In this document: positions 51,279 through 59,874 of the stretch, piece after piece
Layout of the letters: every line of letters begins with the position of its first letter
Numbering within the stretch: the first letter of the stretch is position 1
Assembly (NCBI GenBank): GCA_937944445.1
Contig: CALDYP010000071.1
Location: 1 to 59,874, forward strand
Length of the DNA stretch: 59,874 nucleotides
From: an uncultured Anaerolineae bacterium
GTDB lineage: Bacteria; Chloroflexota; Anaerolineae; Aggregatilineales; Phototrophicaceae
Reading direction: 5' to 3'
The notes under the pieces: generated by a model
Told to the model about the DNA's origin: nothing
The model's database searches: none
What the model saw: only the letters and a program-made list of their open reading frames with translations
Program-made: the position numbers and the translations under genes

Positions 51279-53750
51279 TCATTGGCTGGCGGGCTGAGAC
51301 GCCGCCGGGGCGGACGGCTCTTCGAACAGCCGCCAGAAGCGCCGCAGCAGCACCGGGTAGCGCATGCCGTGTTCGAGCAGCACGATCGACAGCAGCAGCG
51401 TCGACACCAGCAGGGCGATCACGCCCGGGTCGCGCTCCCACGTCATGATCCTGAACTCGAACAGCTCCGGCAGCGCGTACATCGTGAGGATCGTCAGCGT
51501 TGTAGAGAGGGTCATCAACAGGGCAAAGCGCCAGCGCGCGATGAACGTGCGCGGGTTGAGCACGTCCAGCCCCATGATGTGCATGACCGTGTATGCGCCG
51601 TAGAAGGTGACGAACAGCGTGATGCTGGTGCGGGCGGCCTGCACGTCGCGTCCCTCGTAGAAGAACACGCAGGCGTAGACGATGGCTTGCATCACCGCGC
51701 CGATCAAGCCCGCCGTCATGATGAACTCCAACACGTCGGAGCGGAAGCGGCGGATGCGCGTGGGCCGCAGCCAACCGAACGCCACGAACGTGGCCGGCAG
51801 GTTGACCGTGCCGAAGGTGCTCCAGCTGATTTGCACTGGCGTGATCGGGAAGGGCAGCGACATGAACGCCACAAAGATGAAGAACAGGATGTTGTAGACG
51901 TTCTTCACAAGGAACATCTTCATCGTGCCGAAGATCGTCTGCGTGATCTCTGTGCCTTCGCGGAAGGCCTTCGGCAGGGTGCTCATGGCGTTGTCGAGCA
52001 GCACGATGTCGGCTACATCTTTGCTGATCTGCGTGCCGTCGTTCATGACGATGGCGAGGTTGGCCTGCTTCAGGGCGGGCACGTCGTTCACGCCGTCGCC
52101 GACCATCGCCACGTAGGCCCCGCGCCGCTGGAGCGCAGCCACGATGCGCTTCTTCGTGTCAGGGTCGACGCGGGCGAACACCGTCGCTTCCCCGACGAGG
52201 GTTTCCAGTTCGCTGTCGCTCATCTCGTCCACCTGCGCGCCGGTGTAGGCGCGCTCAGCGTCCATGCCAGCTTGTGTGGCGATGGCCTTCACCGTGTCGA
52301 GGTTGTCCCCGCTGATGACCTTGAGGTCGATCCCTTCGCGGCGGAAGCTCTCAAGGGTCTCTTGGATGTCGTCGCGGATTTGGTCGCTCAAGACGACCAG
52401 CGCCAGCGGCTCTGCGTCGTTGGTCACGTCCTTCTCGTTGAGCGGGCCGCTCACGCGGGTGAAGGCCAGCACGCGCAGCCCTTGCAAGCTGAGGTGGGTC
52501 ACGTTGTGATCGAGTGTGTCGGTCAGGCGCTGCTTGGGCAGGACGCGCTCCGGCGCGCCCAAGACGTAGGCGGCGTCCTCAAAGACGACCGCGCCCCACT
52601 TGCGCCCGCTGGTGAAGGGCACTTCGCGCACTTTGCGGCGGGCGGGCACGTCGTCGGCGTGGGCGGCAGCGTATTCGCGCACGGCCCCGGCGGTGCGGTT
52701 GAGGTGGGCGAGGTTGTCCAGATAGGCCAGCAGCAGCCCGCTCAGCGTGCGCTCGTCCATGTCCGCTAGTGGGATGATCTGCTGCACGGCCAGCAGGTTC
52801 TTGGTGAGCGTGCCGGTCTTGTCGAAACAGAGCACGGTGGCGTTGCCCAACGATTCGACGGCGTTCACCCGCTGGATGAGCGTGCGCTGAAGGCTGATCT
52901 TGATCGCGCCGATCGTCAGCGAGAGGATGGCGACCAGCACCAAGCCCTGCGGCACTAAGCTCGTGACGAACACGACGGCGCTGCGCAGCGCCTCTAGCGG
53001 GGTGATGGAGTTGACGAACGACGCCACGAACACCATCGGGATGAGGGTGAACATCACGACCACGGTCACCTGCACGATGGTTTCGATGATCTGCTGGGTA
53101 GGCGTGCGGACGCGCTTGTACTGCTTGGCGACGGCGGCCAGCTTGTTGATGTTGCTGTTCGCGCCGACGCGCGTCGCCTGCATCGTGCCGCTGCCCGCGA
53201 GACAGAACGAGCCGCTGAAGACCTCCATGCCCGGCTCTTTGGCCACCGCGTCGCTTTCGCCCGTCAGCAGCGACTCGTCCATCTCAAGCGAGTCCGACGT
53301 GACGACCACCCCATCCACCACCAGCTTATCGCCCGGCTCGATGCGTAAGATGTCGTCAATCACGACGGCGCGCATGCTGATCTCCTGCCATTGGCCGTCG
53401 CGTTTGACGTGCACCGTCTGCTCAGAGAGCGCCGCGAGCTTGTCGAGCCGGCGTTTGGCGTGGATCTCTTGCAGCATCCCCAAGAAGGTGTTCGAGACGA
53501 CGCTGAAGCCGGCAAAGAAGACCGTCGCGTAGTCGCCCATGCTCAACACGATGAACAGCAGGCTGAACAAGACGATGTTGAAGAGGTTGAAGACGTTTTC
53601 AACGACGATCTGCCCATAGGTGCGGCCTACACGCACTTGGAAGCTGTTGTCGTCGCCGCGCCGCTGCCGCTCCAGCGCTTCCGCATGGGTTAGGCCGCTG
53701 GGGGCAGGTGTGGTGGTCGTCATCGGGGGGGGCAGCGTCACTTCGGCCAT
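51279..53750 (-). CDS. P-type cation-transporting ATPase (CtpE-like)
   Basis: 823 residues from ATG at 53750. LTGESD actuator motif (near 163), SLVPQGL in M4 (about 264-270), phosphorylation DKTGT (D310), KWGAVVF nucleotide site, MVGDGVNDVPALK hinge, and six C-terminal membrane segments. The M4 motif differs from the PEGL of Ca2+ and the CPC of heavy-metal pumps, as in CtpE-like proteins, for which Ca2+ uptake has been reported. No metal-binding N-terminal domain. The ion is uncertain. A TTG ten codons upstream is an alternative start. Confidence 0.9.
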   Translation of the reverse strand: MAEVTLPPPMTTTTPAPSGLTHAEALERQRRGDDNSFQVRVGRTYGQIVVENVFNLFNIVLFSLLFIVLSMGDYATVFFAGFSVVSNTFLGMLQEIHAKRRLDKLAALSEQTVHVKRDGQWQEISMRAVVIDDILRIEPGDKLVVDGVVVTSDSLEMDESLLTGESDAVAKEPGMEVFSGSFCLAGSGTMQATRVGANSNINKLAAVAKQYKRVRTPTQQIIETIVQVTVVVMFTLIPMVFVASFVNSITPLEALRSAVVFVTSLVPQGLVLVAILSLTIGAIKISLQRTLIQRVNAVESLGNATVLCFDKTGTLTKNLLAVQQIIPLADMDERTLSGLLLAYLDNLAHLNRTAGAVREYAAAHADDVPARRKVREVPFTSGRKWGAVVFEDAAYVLGAPERVLPKQRLTDTLDHNVTHLSLQGLRVLAFTRVSGPLNEKDVTNDAEPLALVVLSDQIRDDIQETLESFRREGIDLKVISGDNLDTVKAIATQAGMDAERAYTGAQVDEMSDSELETLVGEATVFARVDPDTKKRIVAALQRRGAYVAMVGDGVNDVPALKQANLAIVMNDGTQISKDVADIVLLDNAMSTLPKAFREGTEITQTIFGTMKMFLVKNVYNILFFIFVAFMSLPFPITPVQISWSTFGTVNLPATFVAFGWLRPTRIRRFRSDVLEFIMTAGLIGAVMQAIVYACVFFYEGRDVQAARTSITLFVTFYGAYTVMHIMGLDVLNPRTFIARWRFALLMTLSTTLTILTMYALPELFEFRIMTWERDPGVIALLVSTLLLSIVLLEHGMRYPVLLRRFWRLFEEPSAPAASQPASQ

Positions 53751-53848
53751 GCGTCTATGCTCCGTGAGCGTTGTTTTCAAGGTTGCAGCTTACCAATTTT
53801 ACCAATACAACACGAGAAATCCTCAAACGATTTGCCTCTTTTCGAATA

Positions 53849-53857
53849 TGCTATACT
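53849..53857 (+). promoter_or_regulatory. Extended -10 of the WD40-like lipoprotein gene
   Basis: TGC-TATACT, 36 bases before the start codon at 53894. Confidence 0.55.
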
Positions 53858-53893
53858 AAAACTCAGACCATGCACGGAAATGAGAGACGCCCT

Positions 53894-55114
53894 ATGCGAA
53901 TGGCAATCGGCTGTTTGATGCTCGCAGTGCTGCTGGCGGCGTGCAGCGCCCCGCCACAGCCAGATCGTAACGAGCCGATGCCCACCCCGCGCGCGCTCGA
54001 CACGCCGCTGCCCACGCTCCCGCCGCCGCCTTTTCAAGCGGCCGACACTCGCATCACCGCCCAAAACGCGGAGCAACTGCGCTACTTGGGCCGCCTGAGC
54101 ACCGACGCCGCGCGCCCCAGTTCGATCTTTGCGCATACCATCTCGCTGGATGGCACGCGCCTTGCTGCCCTCAACAACGATCTGCTGGTGGTGTGGAACC
54201 TGACGACGGGCGTAGTCGCCTTCACGAAAGGGCGCTTAGGCGCGACGCGCGTCTTTTACTCGCCCGACAAAGTCGAGATTTACACGCTCGGCGCAGAGGG
54301 GCTGGTGCGCGTCCACAACGCTGATACCGCGTCTGACTTGAACCAGTTCCAGCTTGGGGTGGCCTACAGCGGCGCGAGCGCCTTCTACGAGGAAGAGGGG
54401 TGGCTGGCGGTCGGCGGCCTCGATGGGCGGCTGCAAGTGTGGGACACCCCAGCGCGCCAAAGCCTCAGCCGATGGGACGCGATCCGCGCACAGATTACCG
54501 CGGTAGCCTTCGACACGACCGGCGAGCGCCTGCTGAGCGCCGCCGACGACGGCACGGTGCAGGTGTGGGACTGGCGGGCGCGGCGTTTGATCGCGTCGTA
54601 CCGCACCCAATTCCCGAACGTCGTAGCCGTGGCCTTCTCGCCGGATGGGTCCCAGTTCAGCTTGGTCACGCCCTTCTATCTTGAGACGTACTCGCTGCGC
54701 GAGAACCGCTTCCTGTGGACGATCGAGATCGGCGTGAGCGACACGAGCGACGTGTTCCGCTACAGCCCAGATGGGCGCTTCGTGCTCACGGGCGGGAACG
54801 AGGAAACGCCCATCACCGTTCTCAACGCGGCCGATGGCACGGTCAAAGCGCAGCTCCCTCAGACGACGGGCACGCGCACCGCGGCCCGCTTCAGCGCGGA
54901 CGGGGCGCTGCTGGCGACAACGGTGCTCGATGGGCAGGTGACGCTGTGGAACATCGCTGAAGCGACGGAGGACACGATCCCTTCGGCGCGGCTGCTGGTT
55001 GGCTCCACGCGCATCACCGGCGTCGAATGGTCCGGCGACGGCTTCACGCTGGCCTTTTTCGACGCCAACGGGCAGGTTTACCTGTGGGGCATCCGCCGCG
55101 CCAACACGCCCTGA
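53894..55114 (+). CDS. WD40-like beta-propeller lipoprotein
   Basis: 406 residues. Lipobox LAAC (C17) after MRMAIGCLMLAVL, a Pro-rich linker (TPLPTLPPPP), then about seven WD-type repeats, such as DGRLQVWD, DGTVQVWDWR and DGQVTLWN. It should be anchored on the outer face of the membrane as a protein-interaction platform. The start is set by the lipoprotein signal and by GAGAG 7 bases upstream. No enzymatic domain is seen. Confidence 0.9.
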   Translation: MRMAIGCLMLAVLLAACSAPPQPDRNEPMPTPRALDTPLPTLPPPPFQAADTRITAQNAEQLRYLGRLSTDAARPSSIFAHTISLDGTRLAALNNDLLVVWNLTTGVVAFTKGRLGATRVFYSPDKVEIYTLGAEGLVRVHNADTASDLNQFQLGVAYSGASAFYEEEGWLAVGGLDGRLQVWDTPARQSLSRWDAIRAQITAVAFDTTGERLLSAADDGTVQVWDWRARRLIASYRTQFPNVVAVAFSPDGSQFSLVTPFYLETYSLRENRFLWTIEIGVSDTSDVFRYSPDGRFVLTGGNEETPITVLNAADGTVKAQLPQTTGTRTAARFSADGALLATTVLDGQVTLWNIAEATEDTIPSARLLVGSTRITGVEWSGDGFTLAFFDANGQVYLWGIRRANTP

Positions 55115-55134
55115 CACACCGCAGACGCGCCATC

Positions 55135-55201
55135 GTAGGGACAGGGCCTGCCCTGTCCGTCGGTTTCCACATCTCGACAGACGCGACAGGTCGCGTCCCT
55201 A
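55135..55201. repeat. REP/BIME-like pair: type B forward, type A variant reverse
   Basis: GTAG plus GGACAGGGCCTGCCCTGTCC (55139-55158) and, 21 bases on, GACGCGACAGGTCGCGTC (55180-55197) with CCTAC foot. The second hairpin carries a G-C to A-T pair swap relative to type A elsewhere, preserving pairing. Confidence 0.87.
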
Positions 55202-55254
55202 CTCGGCGGCGTGCCCACAAGACGCCGTTCTGCGTTCAAGTTCCGCGCGCGGTG

Positions 55255-55263
55255 TGCTACAAT
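55255..55263 (+). promoter_or_regulatory. Extended -10 of the Fur-family gene
   Basis: TGC-TACAAT, 33 bases before the start at 55297; TTCAAG 17 bases upstream is a weak -35. Confidence 0.55.
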
Positions 55264-55296
55264 CGCGAAAGAAAAGGCAGATGAGGGCAGGGCATT

Positions 55297-55755
55297 ATGG
55301 CGGATTGTTCCCATGCAGATCATCACGCGCTGGCGTTGGAACGGCTGCGGTCGGCAGGCTACAAGCTGACGAGCGTTCGACAGACGGTGCTGGAGGTGAT
55401 CCACCAGTTGGGCGGCCACGTGACATCCGCCCAAGTGCTGGAGGTGGTGGCGCAAACTGACCCCACCATCGGCCGCGCCAGCGTCTTCCGCACGCTGGAT
55501 CTGTTCGCGCGGCTGGCCATCATCCGCCCCACGTTCATCGAGAGCAGCCTCACCCCGAGCTACGTTCTGATGCCCAACGGCCATCATCATCATGTCGTGT
55601 GCATGACCTGTAACCGCGTGGTCGAATTTGAAGAGTGTGACCTTGATGCCATCGCGGCTGAGCTTGAGCGCCGCCTCAACGTGCGCATTCAAGGCCATCT
55701 GCTCGAGTTTTACGCCATCTGTGACCACTGTCTGCCATCTTCAAAGCAGGGCTGA
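55297..55755 (+). CDS. Fur-family metalloregulator (Fur/Zur/PerR group)
   Basis: 152 residues. Winged helix with LTSVRQTVLEVI and GRASVFRTLDLF, then NGHHHHVVCMTCNRVVEFE, with the CxxC (CMTC) and second CDHC pair forming the structural zinc site. Which metal it senses cannot be decided. A COG0523 GTPase, often in Zur regulons, is encoded 3 kb away at 58810, hinting at Zur. It is followed 6 bases later by a glycosyltransferase gene. Confidence 0.92.
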   Translation: MADCSHADHHALALERLRSAGYKLTSVRQTVLEVIHQLGGHVTSAQVLEVVAQTDPTIGRASVFRTLDLFARLAIIRPTFIESSLTPSYVLMPNGHHHHVVCMTCNRVVEFEECDLDAIAAELERRLNVRIQGHLLEFYAICDHCLPSSKQG

Positions 55756-55761
55756 CACCTC

Positions 55762-56892
55762 ATGCATGTGATCTTCAACGGTTGGTTTTGGGACCGCCCC
55801 GACACCGGCAGCGGGCAGTACATTCGCCACCTGCTGCCCGCGCTGCGCCGCCTCGCGCCTGACCTTGAGCTGACGCTGGTGCTGCCCGACTCAACAGAAG
55901 ACGCGGTTCCTGCTGGTGTGAACGTCATCTCCACCAACACCGCGCGCGGCCACCTCAGCAAGGTCTGGTTTGAGCAGCGCACCTTTCCGCGCTTGGCGGG
56001 CAAGGTCGGCGCGGATCTGGCGCACGTTCCCTATTGGGGCGGCGCGCTCAGCAGCCCCATCCCACAGGTCGTCAGCGTGTTAGACGTCATCCCACTGCTG
56101 CTGCCGGAGTATGGGCTGGGGGTCTTCAACCGGCTCTATACGTCGCTCGTCAGCACATCAGCGCGCGGGGCCGACCACCTCATCACGATCAGCCAGACGA
56201 GCAAGCTCGACATCGAGCAGCAGCTCAACATCCCAACTGACAAGATCAGCGTGACGTACCTCGCCGCGTCAGAGCGCTTCCACCCGATGATCGGGCGCGA
56301 GCGCGACGCCGCCGTGCGCGCCAAATACGACCTGCCCGAACGCTTCGTGCTCTACTTGGGCGGCTTCGACCGACGGAAGCAGGTCAACGAGCTGCTGCTG
56401 GCCTACACCTACGTGATCGAAGCGGAGGGCGCAAACTTCCCGCTGGTGCTGGCGGGCAAGGAACCCGCGTGGGGCAGCAGTCCGCTCTTCCCTGACCTGC
56501 GCGCTTACGCCGACAAGCTCCAACTGGGCGACATGGTGCGCTGGATCGGCTATGTGCCAGAAGAGGACAAACCCTCGCTCTACCGCTTGGCGGATGTCTT
56601 CGTGTTCCCCAGCGTGTACGAGGGCTTCGGCCTGCCCCCGCTGGAGGCGATGGCCAGCGGCACGCCCGTCATCGCGTGGGACAGCGTCGTGTCGGATGAG
56701 ATCTTCGAGGACGCGGCCTACCTGACGGACAGCAGCCGCAAGCTGGCCGGGGCGATCATCGCGCTGCTGCTGCAACCGGACTTCCGCGCGACGATGGTCA
56801 CGCAGGGCTTGAGCCTCGCCACGCGTTACACGTGGCGCAAAACCGCCCAAGCCACCCTAAACGCCTACGAGCGGGCGCTTGGTGGGCAGTAG
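55762..56892 (+). CDS. Glycosyltransferase family 4
   Basis: 376 residues of GT-B fold. The N-terminal half begins VIFNGWFWDRPDTGSGQYI; the C-terminal half has LYLGGFDRRKQV, the donor-binding PSVYEGFGLPPLEAMASGTPV (E-x7-E motif) and ending helices. It transfers a sugar from a nucleotide donor, probably for cell-surface glycans. It appears co-transcribed with the Fur-family gene. Confidence 0.93.
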   Translation: MHVIFNGWFWDRPDTGSGQYIRHLLPALRRLAPDLELTLVLPDSTEDAVPAGVNVISTNTARGHLSKVWFEQRTFPRLAGKVGADLAHVPYWGGALSSPIPQVVSVLDVIPLLLPEYGLGVFNRLYTSLVSTSARGADHLITISQTSKLDIEQQLNIPTDKISVTYLAASERFHPMIGRERDAAVRAKYDLPERFVLYLGGFDRRKQVNELLLAYTYVIEAEGANFPLVLAGKEPAWGSSPLFPDLRAYADKLQLGDMVRWIGYVPEEDKPSLYRLADVFVFPSVYEGFGLPPLEAMASGTPVIAWDSVVSDEIFEDAAYLTDSSRKLAGAIIALLLQPDFRATMVTQGLSLATRYTWRKTAQATLNAYERALGGQ

Positions 56893-56902
56893 TGTGCCAT
56901 GC

Positions 56903-56911
56903 TGCTATAAT
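56903..56911 (+). promoter_or_regulatory. Extended -10 of the AAA ATPase gene
   Basis: TGC-TATAAT, a consensus extended -10. The predicted start near 56918 coincides with an ATG at 56917, so leaderless translation from there is possible. Confidence 0.65.
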
Positions 56912-56949
56912 GTCAAATGCCTCAAACAATCAACGCGCAAAACACTAGT

Positions 56950-58164
56950 ATGTTGACTCGCATTGAAACACTCAACTATCGCGCACTACGGCACATCCGA
57001 CAGGATTTGCAGCCGTTTCAGGTGTTGATTGGCCCAAACGCAAGCGGTAAATCCTCTTTTATCGACATTGTAGGGTTCATCGCCGATATTATTACGCGCC
57101 CATCTTTGCTGGAGGCAGTTCGCCTGCGCGTTCCAGATTTTCGTGATTTGACGTGGATGAAAAGCAGCACGTGGTTTGAATTGGCGATAGAAGCCCAAAT
57201 CCCCCATGACATCGCCAAAGACTACAGGTATCTACGTTATGAGATACGGCTCGGTGAAGATGGTGGCAAGCTAGCCCTGCAAGAAGAGACGCTTTGGATG
57301 AGATCGGCGCAGGCTTTGCGGCCACAGCCTCCGATAATCCCGCCAGAGCGAATTACATTTGAGCCAAATCGTCGAACGCCAGCAGGCTGGCGCAAAGTGG
57401 TCAGCAAGACGGCCTCAGGCAATGATTATTTCAAATCTGAAACCACCGACTGGAACAACCTGTTCCGTTTGGGGCCTCAGCGCCCCGCGCTTGCCAATAT
57501 CCCCGAAGACTCGGAGCGTTTCCCTGTCTCGGCATGGTTCAGGCGCTATTTGATGGAGGGGGTTCAGCGCATCATGCTCAACAGTGAAGCCCTGCGTCGC
57601 CCATCGCCCCCTCAAAGCCCTACCAATTTTCTGCCAGATGGCTCAAACCTGCCGTGGGTGATCCATCACCTTGAAGAAGCCTATCCTGATCAGCTTGACC
57701 GTTGGGTGCGCCATGTTCAGACCGCGCTTGCAGACATCACCGCCATTCGAACTGTAGAGCGCCCAGAAGACCGCCACCGTTACCTTGTGATTGAATATCA
57801 GTCGGGGTTATCCGCGCCGTCTTGGGTGGTATCTGATGGAACTCTGCGGATGTTGGCGCTGACGATTCTGGCATTTTTGCCTGAACAGCAAAGCATCTAT
57901 CTGATCGAAGAACCTGAAAACGGCATCCACCCGCGCGCGATTGAATCGGTCTTTCAGGCGCTCACCACGATCTACAACTCGCAAGTATTCATCGCCACGC
58001 ACTCACCTGTCATCTTGAGTATGGCCGACCCAAAAGAACTGCTCTGTTTTTCGCGCGCGTCTAACAGCGAAGTCGTCATCACGGCGGGAAACGACCACGA
58101 GCGACTAGCCGATTGGCATGGCGAAATCAGCCTCGGCACACTGTTTGCCGCTGGAGTGCTCTAG
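56950..58164 (+). CDS. AAA_21-type ATPase of an ATPase/DUF4276 pair
   Basis: 404 residues from ATG at 56950 (or 415 from 56917). ABC/SMC-like ATPase with Walker A GPNASGKS (28-35), a SDGTLRMLAL signature-like motif, Walker B IYLIEEPENGIHPRA and switch His in FIATHSPV. Such AAA_21 proteins next to TOPRIM-like partners (OLD, PARIS, AbiL-like) often serve in anti-phage defence. Its coding GC is lower than its neighbours' (about 47-58% on three hand-counted lines against 63% in the glycosyltransferase), suggesting later acquisition. It overlaps the partner by one base. Confidence 0.87.
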   Translation: MLTRIETLNYRALRHIRQDLQPFQVLIGPNASGKSSFIDIVGFIADIITRPSLLEAVRLRVPDFRDLTWMKSSTWFELAIEAQIPHDIAKDYRYLRYEIRLGEDGGKLALQEETLWMRSAQALRPQPPIIPPERITFEPNRRTPAGWRKVVSKTASGNDYFKSETTDWNNLFRLGPQRPALANIPEDSERFPVSAWFRRYLMEGVQRIMLNSEALRRPSPPQSPTNFLPDGSNLPWVIHHLEEAYPDQLDRWVRHVQTALADITAIRTVERPEDRHRYLVIEYQSGLSAPSWVVSDGTLRMLALTILAFLPEQQSIYLIEEPENGIHPRAIESVFQALTTIYNSQVFIATHSPVILSMADPKELLCFSRASNSEVVITAGNDHERLADWHGEISLGTLFAAGVL

Positions 58165-58796
58165 TGGCAACAGGCGATCTAGTCATTCTCGTGGCGGACT
58201 TGGACACAGAAATAACGATCAAGACGCTGTTGTCTAAACGCTGACCAAGTTTCAGCATTCGACCAGTCCAATTTGAGGTCATCCGACATCCTCAACGCGA
58301 TTCTGGCTGCCTGAACGATGCACACAACTTACTCAAGCCCTATGCCAAAGATTACGCTAAGGCGCTGGTGATTTTTGATCATCACGGCTCAGGCAGAGAA
58401 AAAGACTCAACGGACGCGCTCGAAGAAGAGGTCGCGCGAAGGCTCAGCCGCCACCATTGGGCGTATGAAGATGTAGCGGTTGTCGTGATTGAGCCTGAGC
58501 TTGAAGCGTGGGTCTGGACAGATTCCCCACACGTGAGCCAAGTGTTAGGATGGGGGACGGATTTCTTCGCTCTACGCCGATGGTTGCAACAACACTCGCC
58601 ACACTGGGGAGAGGAAGATGCCCCCAAGCCACAGCATCCCAAAGAGGCATTCAGGGCAGCACTTCGCGCCAGACGTATACAAGCCTCCGCTAGTTTATTT
58701 CAACAACTAGCGGAGCATGTCTCGTGGCGAAGCTGCCAAGATGGAAGCTTTCTGAAGTTGGCACAAGCGTTATCGAGTTGGTTCCCCTGCTCTTAG
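58164..58796 (+). pseudogene. DUF4276 protein interrupted by one in-frame TGA
   Basis: The frame starts with GTG at 58164, overlapping the ATPase stop, and would encode 210 residues: VILVADLDTEITIKTLL, then TGA at 58242, then IRPVQFEVIRHPQRDSGC, ALVIFDHHGSGRE and the family hallmark IEPELEAWVWTDSPHVSQVLGW (given in parts). All blocks of DUF4276, a TOPRIM-like nuclease-related family, stay in one frame, so a single base change (e.g. CGA or TGG to TGA) explains the break. The 142-residue part from 58368 could be translated alone. It may be a real mutation, a sequencing error or read-through. Confidence 0.8.
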
Positions 58797-58809
58797 TTTC
58801 AGAAGAGTC

Positions 58810-59874
58810 CTACTCCACCCACCCGAACGGGTCGTCATAATCGGCCCACGCCTGCGGGCTGAGCGCGTACTCGGCGTCGGTGAGCAGGCAGGCGTCAAGC
58901 GCGGCGCGCAGCCTCGGCTCGTCTAACTGCTGGCCGATGAACACTAGCTCCTGCCGCCGGTCGCCGATGTCGGGCAGCATCTCGCGCTGGATGGACGCCA
59001 CAAAGTCGGGATCGTCGGGGTAGTCCTCGGGTTCAGCCAGCGCCCACCACGTCCCGGCCGGCTCTAGGCGGACGAGACGCCCCGCCTGTGACCACGTGCC
59101 GGCGGTGTCGTTGTCGTGGGCCAGCCAGACGATCCCTTTGGAGCGCAGCACCCCCTCCAGCATCCCGCCGCGGGTCAGCGCGTCGTAGAGGCGCTCCGGA
59201 TGGAAAGGCCGACGCGCCCGGTAGACGAAGCTGCTGATGCCGTATTCCTCGGTTTCGGGGGTGTGCGGCTCGCTCGTCAGCCACTCGTCGAACGAAGCTG
59301 CCTCCTCAAAGTTAAAGCGCCCCGTGTTGAGGATCATGTTGAGCGGCACTTGCGCGTTGACCGTGGGGACGATCGTCGCGTGGGGGTTCATGCGTCGCAG
59401 CAGCGCCTCTAGCTTGGCGACGTCCTCGGCGGGGGTGATGTCCGTCTTGTTCAGGACGATCACGTTGGCGAACTCGATCTGATCGACGAGCAGATCAACG
59501 ATGCTGCGTTCATCGTTTTCGTCGATGGCCATGTCACGGTCAGCCAGCGTGTCGAGGCTGTTGAACTCGTGGATGAGGTTGGCCGCGTCTACGACCGTGA
59601 CCATCGTGTCCAAGCGCGCAAGGTCAGACAGGCTGCGGCCTTGCTCGTCCAGCGGGAACGTAAACGTCTCGGCCACGGGCAGCGGCTCGCTGATGCCGCT
59701 GCTCTCGATCAGCAGGTAGTCAAAACGCCCCTCCCGCGCCAGCTTGCCGATCTCCACCAGCAGATCCTCGCGCAAGGTGCAGCAGATGCACCCATTCGTC
59801 ATCTCCACCAGCCGCTCGTCCACGCGGCTGAGCTGCGCGCCCCCCTCGCGCACGAGCTGCGCATCCACGTTGAC
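58810..59874 (-). CDS. CobW/COG0523 metal-chaperone GTPase (5' end outside window)
   Basis: At least 354 residues; the reading frame continues past 59874, so the start and the G1 P-loop are missing. Visible are the metal-binding GCICC motif, ESSGISEPLPV (switch/G3 region), VVDAANL, NKTD (guanine recognition), and the CobW C-terminal domain beginning GISSFVYRARRPFHPERLY. COG0523 proteins deliver zinc or other metals and are often Zur-regulated. It converges on the DUF4276 gene with 13 bases between. Confidence 0.93.
   Translation of the reverse strand, partial: VNVDAQLVREGGAQLSRVDERLVEMTNGCICCTLREDLLVEIGKLAREGRFDYLLIESSGISEPLPVAETFTFPLDEQGRSLSDLARLDTMVTVVDAANLIHEFNSLDTLADRDMAIDENDERSIVDLLVDQIEFANVIVLNKTDITPAEDVAKLEALLRRMNPHATIVPTVNAQVPLNMILNTGRFNFEEAASFDEWLTSEPHTPETEEYGISSFVYRARRPFHPERLYDALTRGGMLEGVLRSKGIVWLAHDNDTAGTWSQAGRLVRLEPAGTWWALAEPEDYPDDPDFVASIQREMLPDIGDRRQELVFIGQQLDEPRLRAALDACLLTDAEYALSPQAWADYDDPFGWVE

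Noticed and set aside
58242..58244. TGA as a selenocysteine codon
   Set aside because: No stem-loop of SECIS type was apparent just downstream, no catalytic cysteine is expected there in DUF4276, and no selenocysteine gene is in the window.

Overview
The window looks like a chromosomal segment of a Chloroflexota bacterium, probably Anaerolineae-like. This is an inference from style, not a database hit. The signs are GC near 60%, Thr/Pro-rich 'TPTPT' linkers in secreted proteins, a fused Ser/Thr kinase-AAA-TPR regulator, a MecA-like lipoprotein transpeptidase, two SBP-first ABC operons, and intergenic palindromes with a GTAG foot. No phage, integrase or complete insertion sequence was seen, and the 3' end of one tRNA lies at the left edge.

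Layout. 1-7.4 kb (minus strand): an EthD-like protein, a giant Ser/Thr kinase-ATPase, a single-domain response regulator and a DUF2142 membrane protein, followed by an APH-like phosphotransferase and a zinc-less MDR oxidoreductase. 7.5-22.1 kb (plus strand): one long, translationally coupled operon. It encodes a family 5 solute-binding protein, DppBCDF-type permeases and ATPases, a small membrane protein, a GntR/UTRA regulator, NagZ (GH3), NamZ (DUF1343/GH171), an AmiE-like serine amidase, AnmK, a BadF-type amino-sugar kinase, MurQ and a GNAT acetyltransferase. I read this as a complete import-and-recycling pathway for peptidoglycan fragments, using an ABC importer where known systems use AmpG or the MurP PTS. 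A 16-bp palindrome resembling the DasR/NagR operator sits at its promoter. 22.4-29.8 kb: an asymmetric heterodimeric ABC exporter, a degenerate protein kinase and ClpB. 30-38.4 kb: a LacI-controlled divergent locus with a sugar ABC importer on the minus strand, and LacI, a second BadF kinase, a ceramidase-like hydrolase and a DegT aminotransferase on the plus strand. LacI operators overlap both promoters. 38.5-49 kb: an orphan FecE-type ATPase with a THEP1-like NTPase, a TPR protein, a DUF4258 protein, secreted proteins, a MazG-like protein, a DUF3352 protein, DnaJ and a penicillin-binding lipoprotein. 49-59.9 kb: a Nif11-like small protein, a Crp/Fnr regulator, a PfkB kinase, a P-type ATPase, a WD40-like lipoprotein, a Fur-family regulator, a GT4 glycosyltransferase, an AAA ATPase plus DUF4276 pair of lower GC (candidate defence module, second gene interrupted by TGA), and a CobW/COG0523 GTPase cut by the window end.

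Non-coding structure is unusually informative. Eleven intact REP-like palindromes carry a GTAG foot, show compensatory base changes and form BIME-like inverted pairs. A 109-bp MITE-like element has terminal inverted repeats and a 9-bp target duplication, with a degraded homologue 26 kb away. Several promoters share an extended -10 of the form TGC-TAYAAT.

All calls are from reading the sequence; no similarity search was run. Family names rest on recognised motifs and order; substrates are inferences unless stated.
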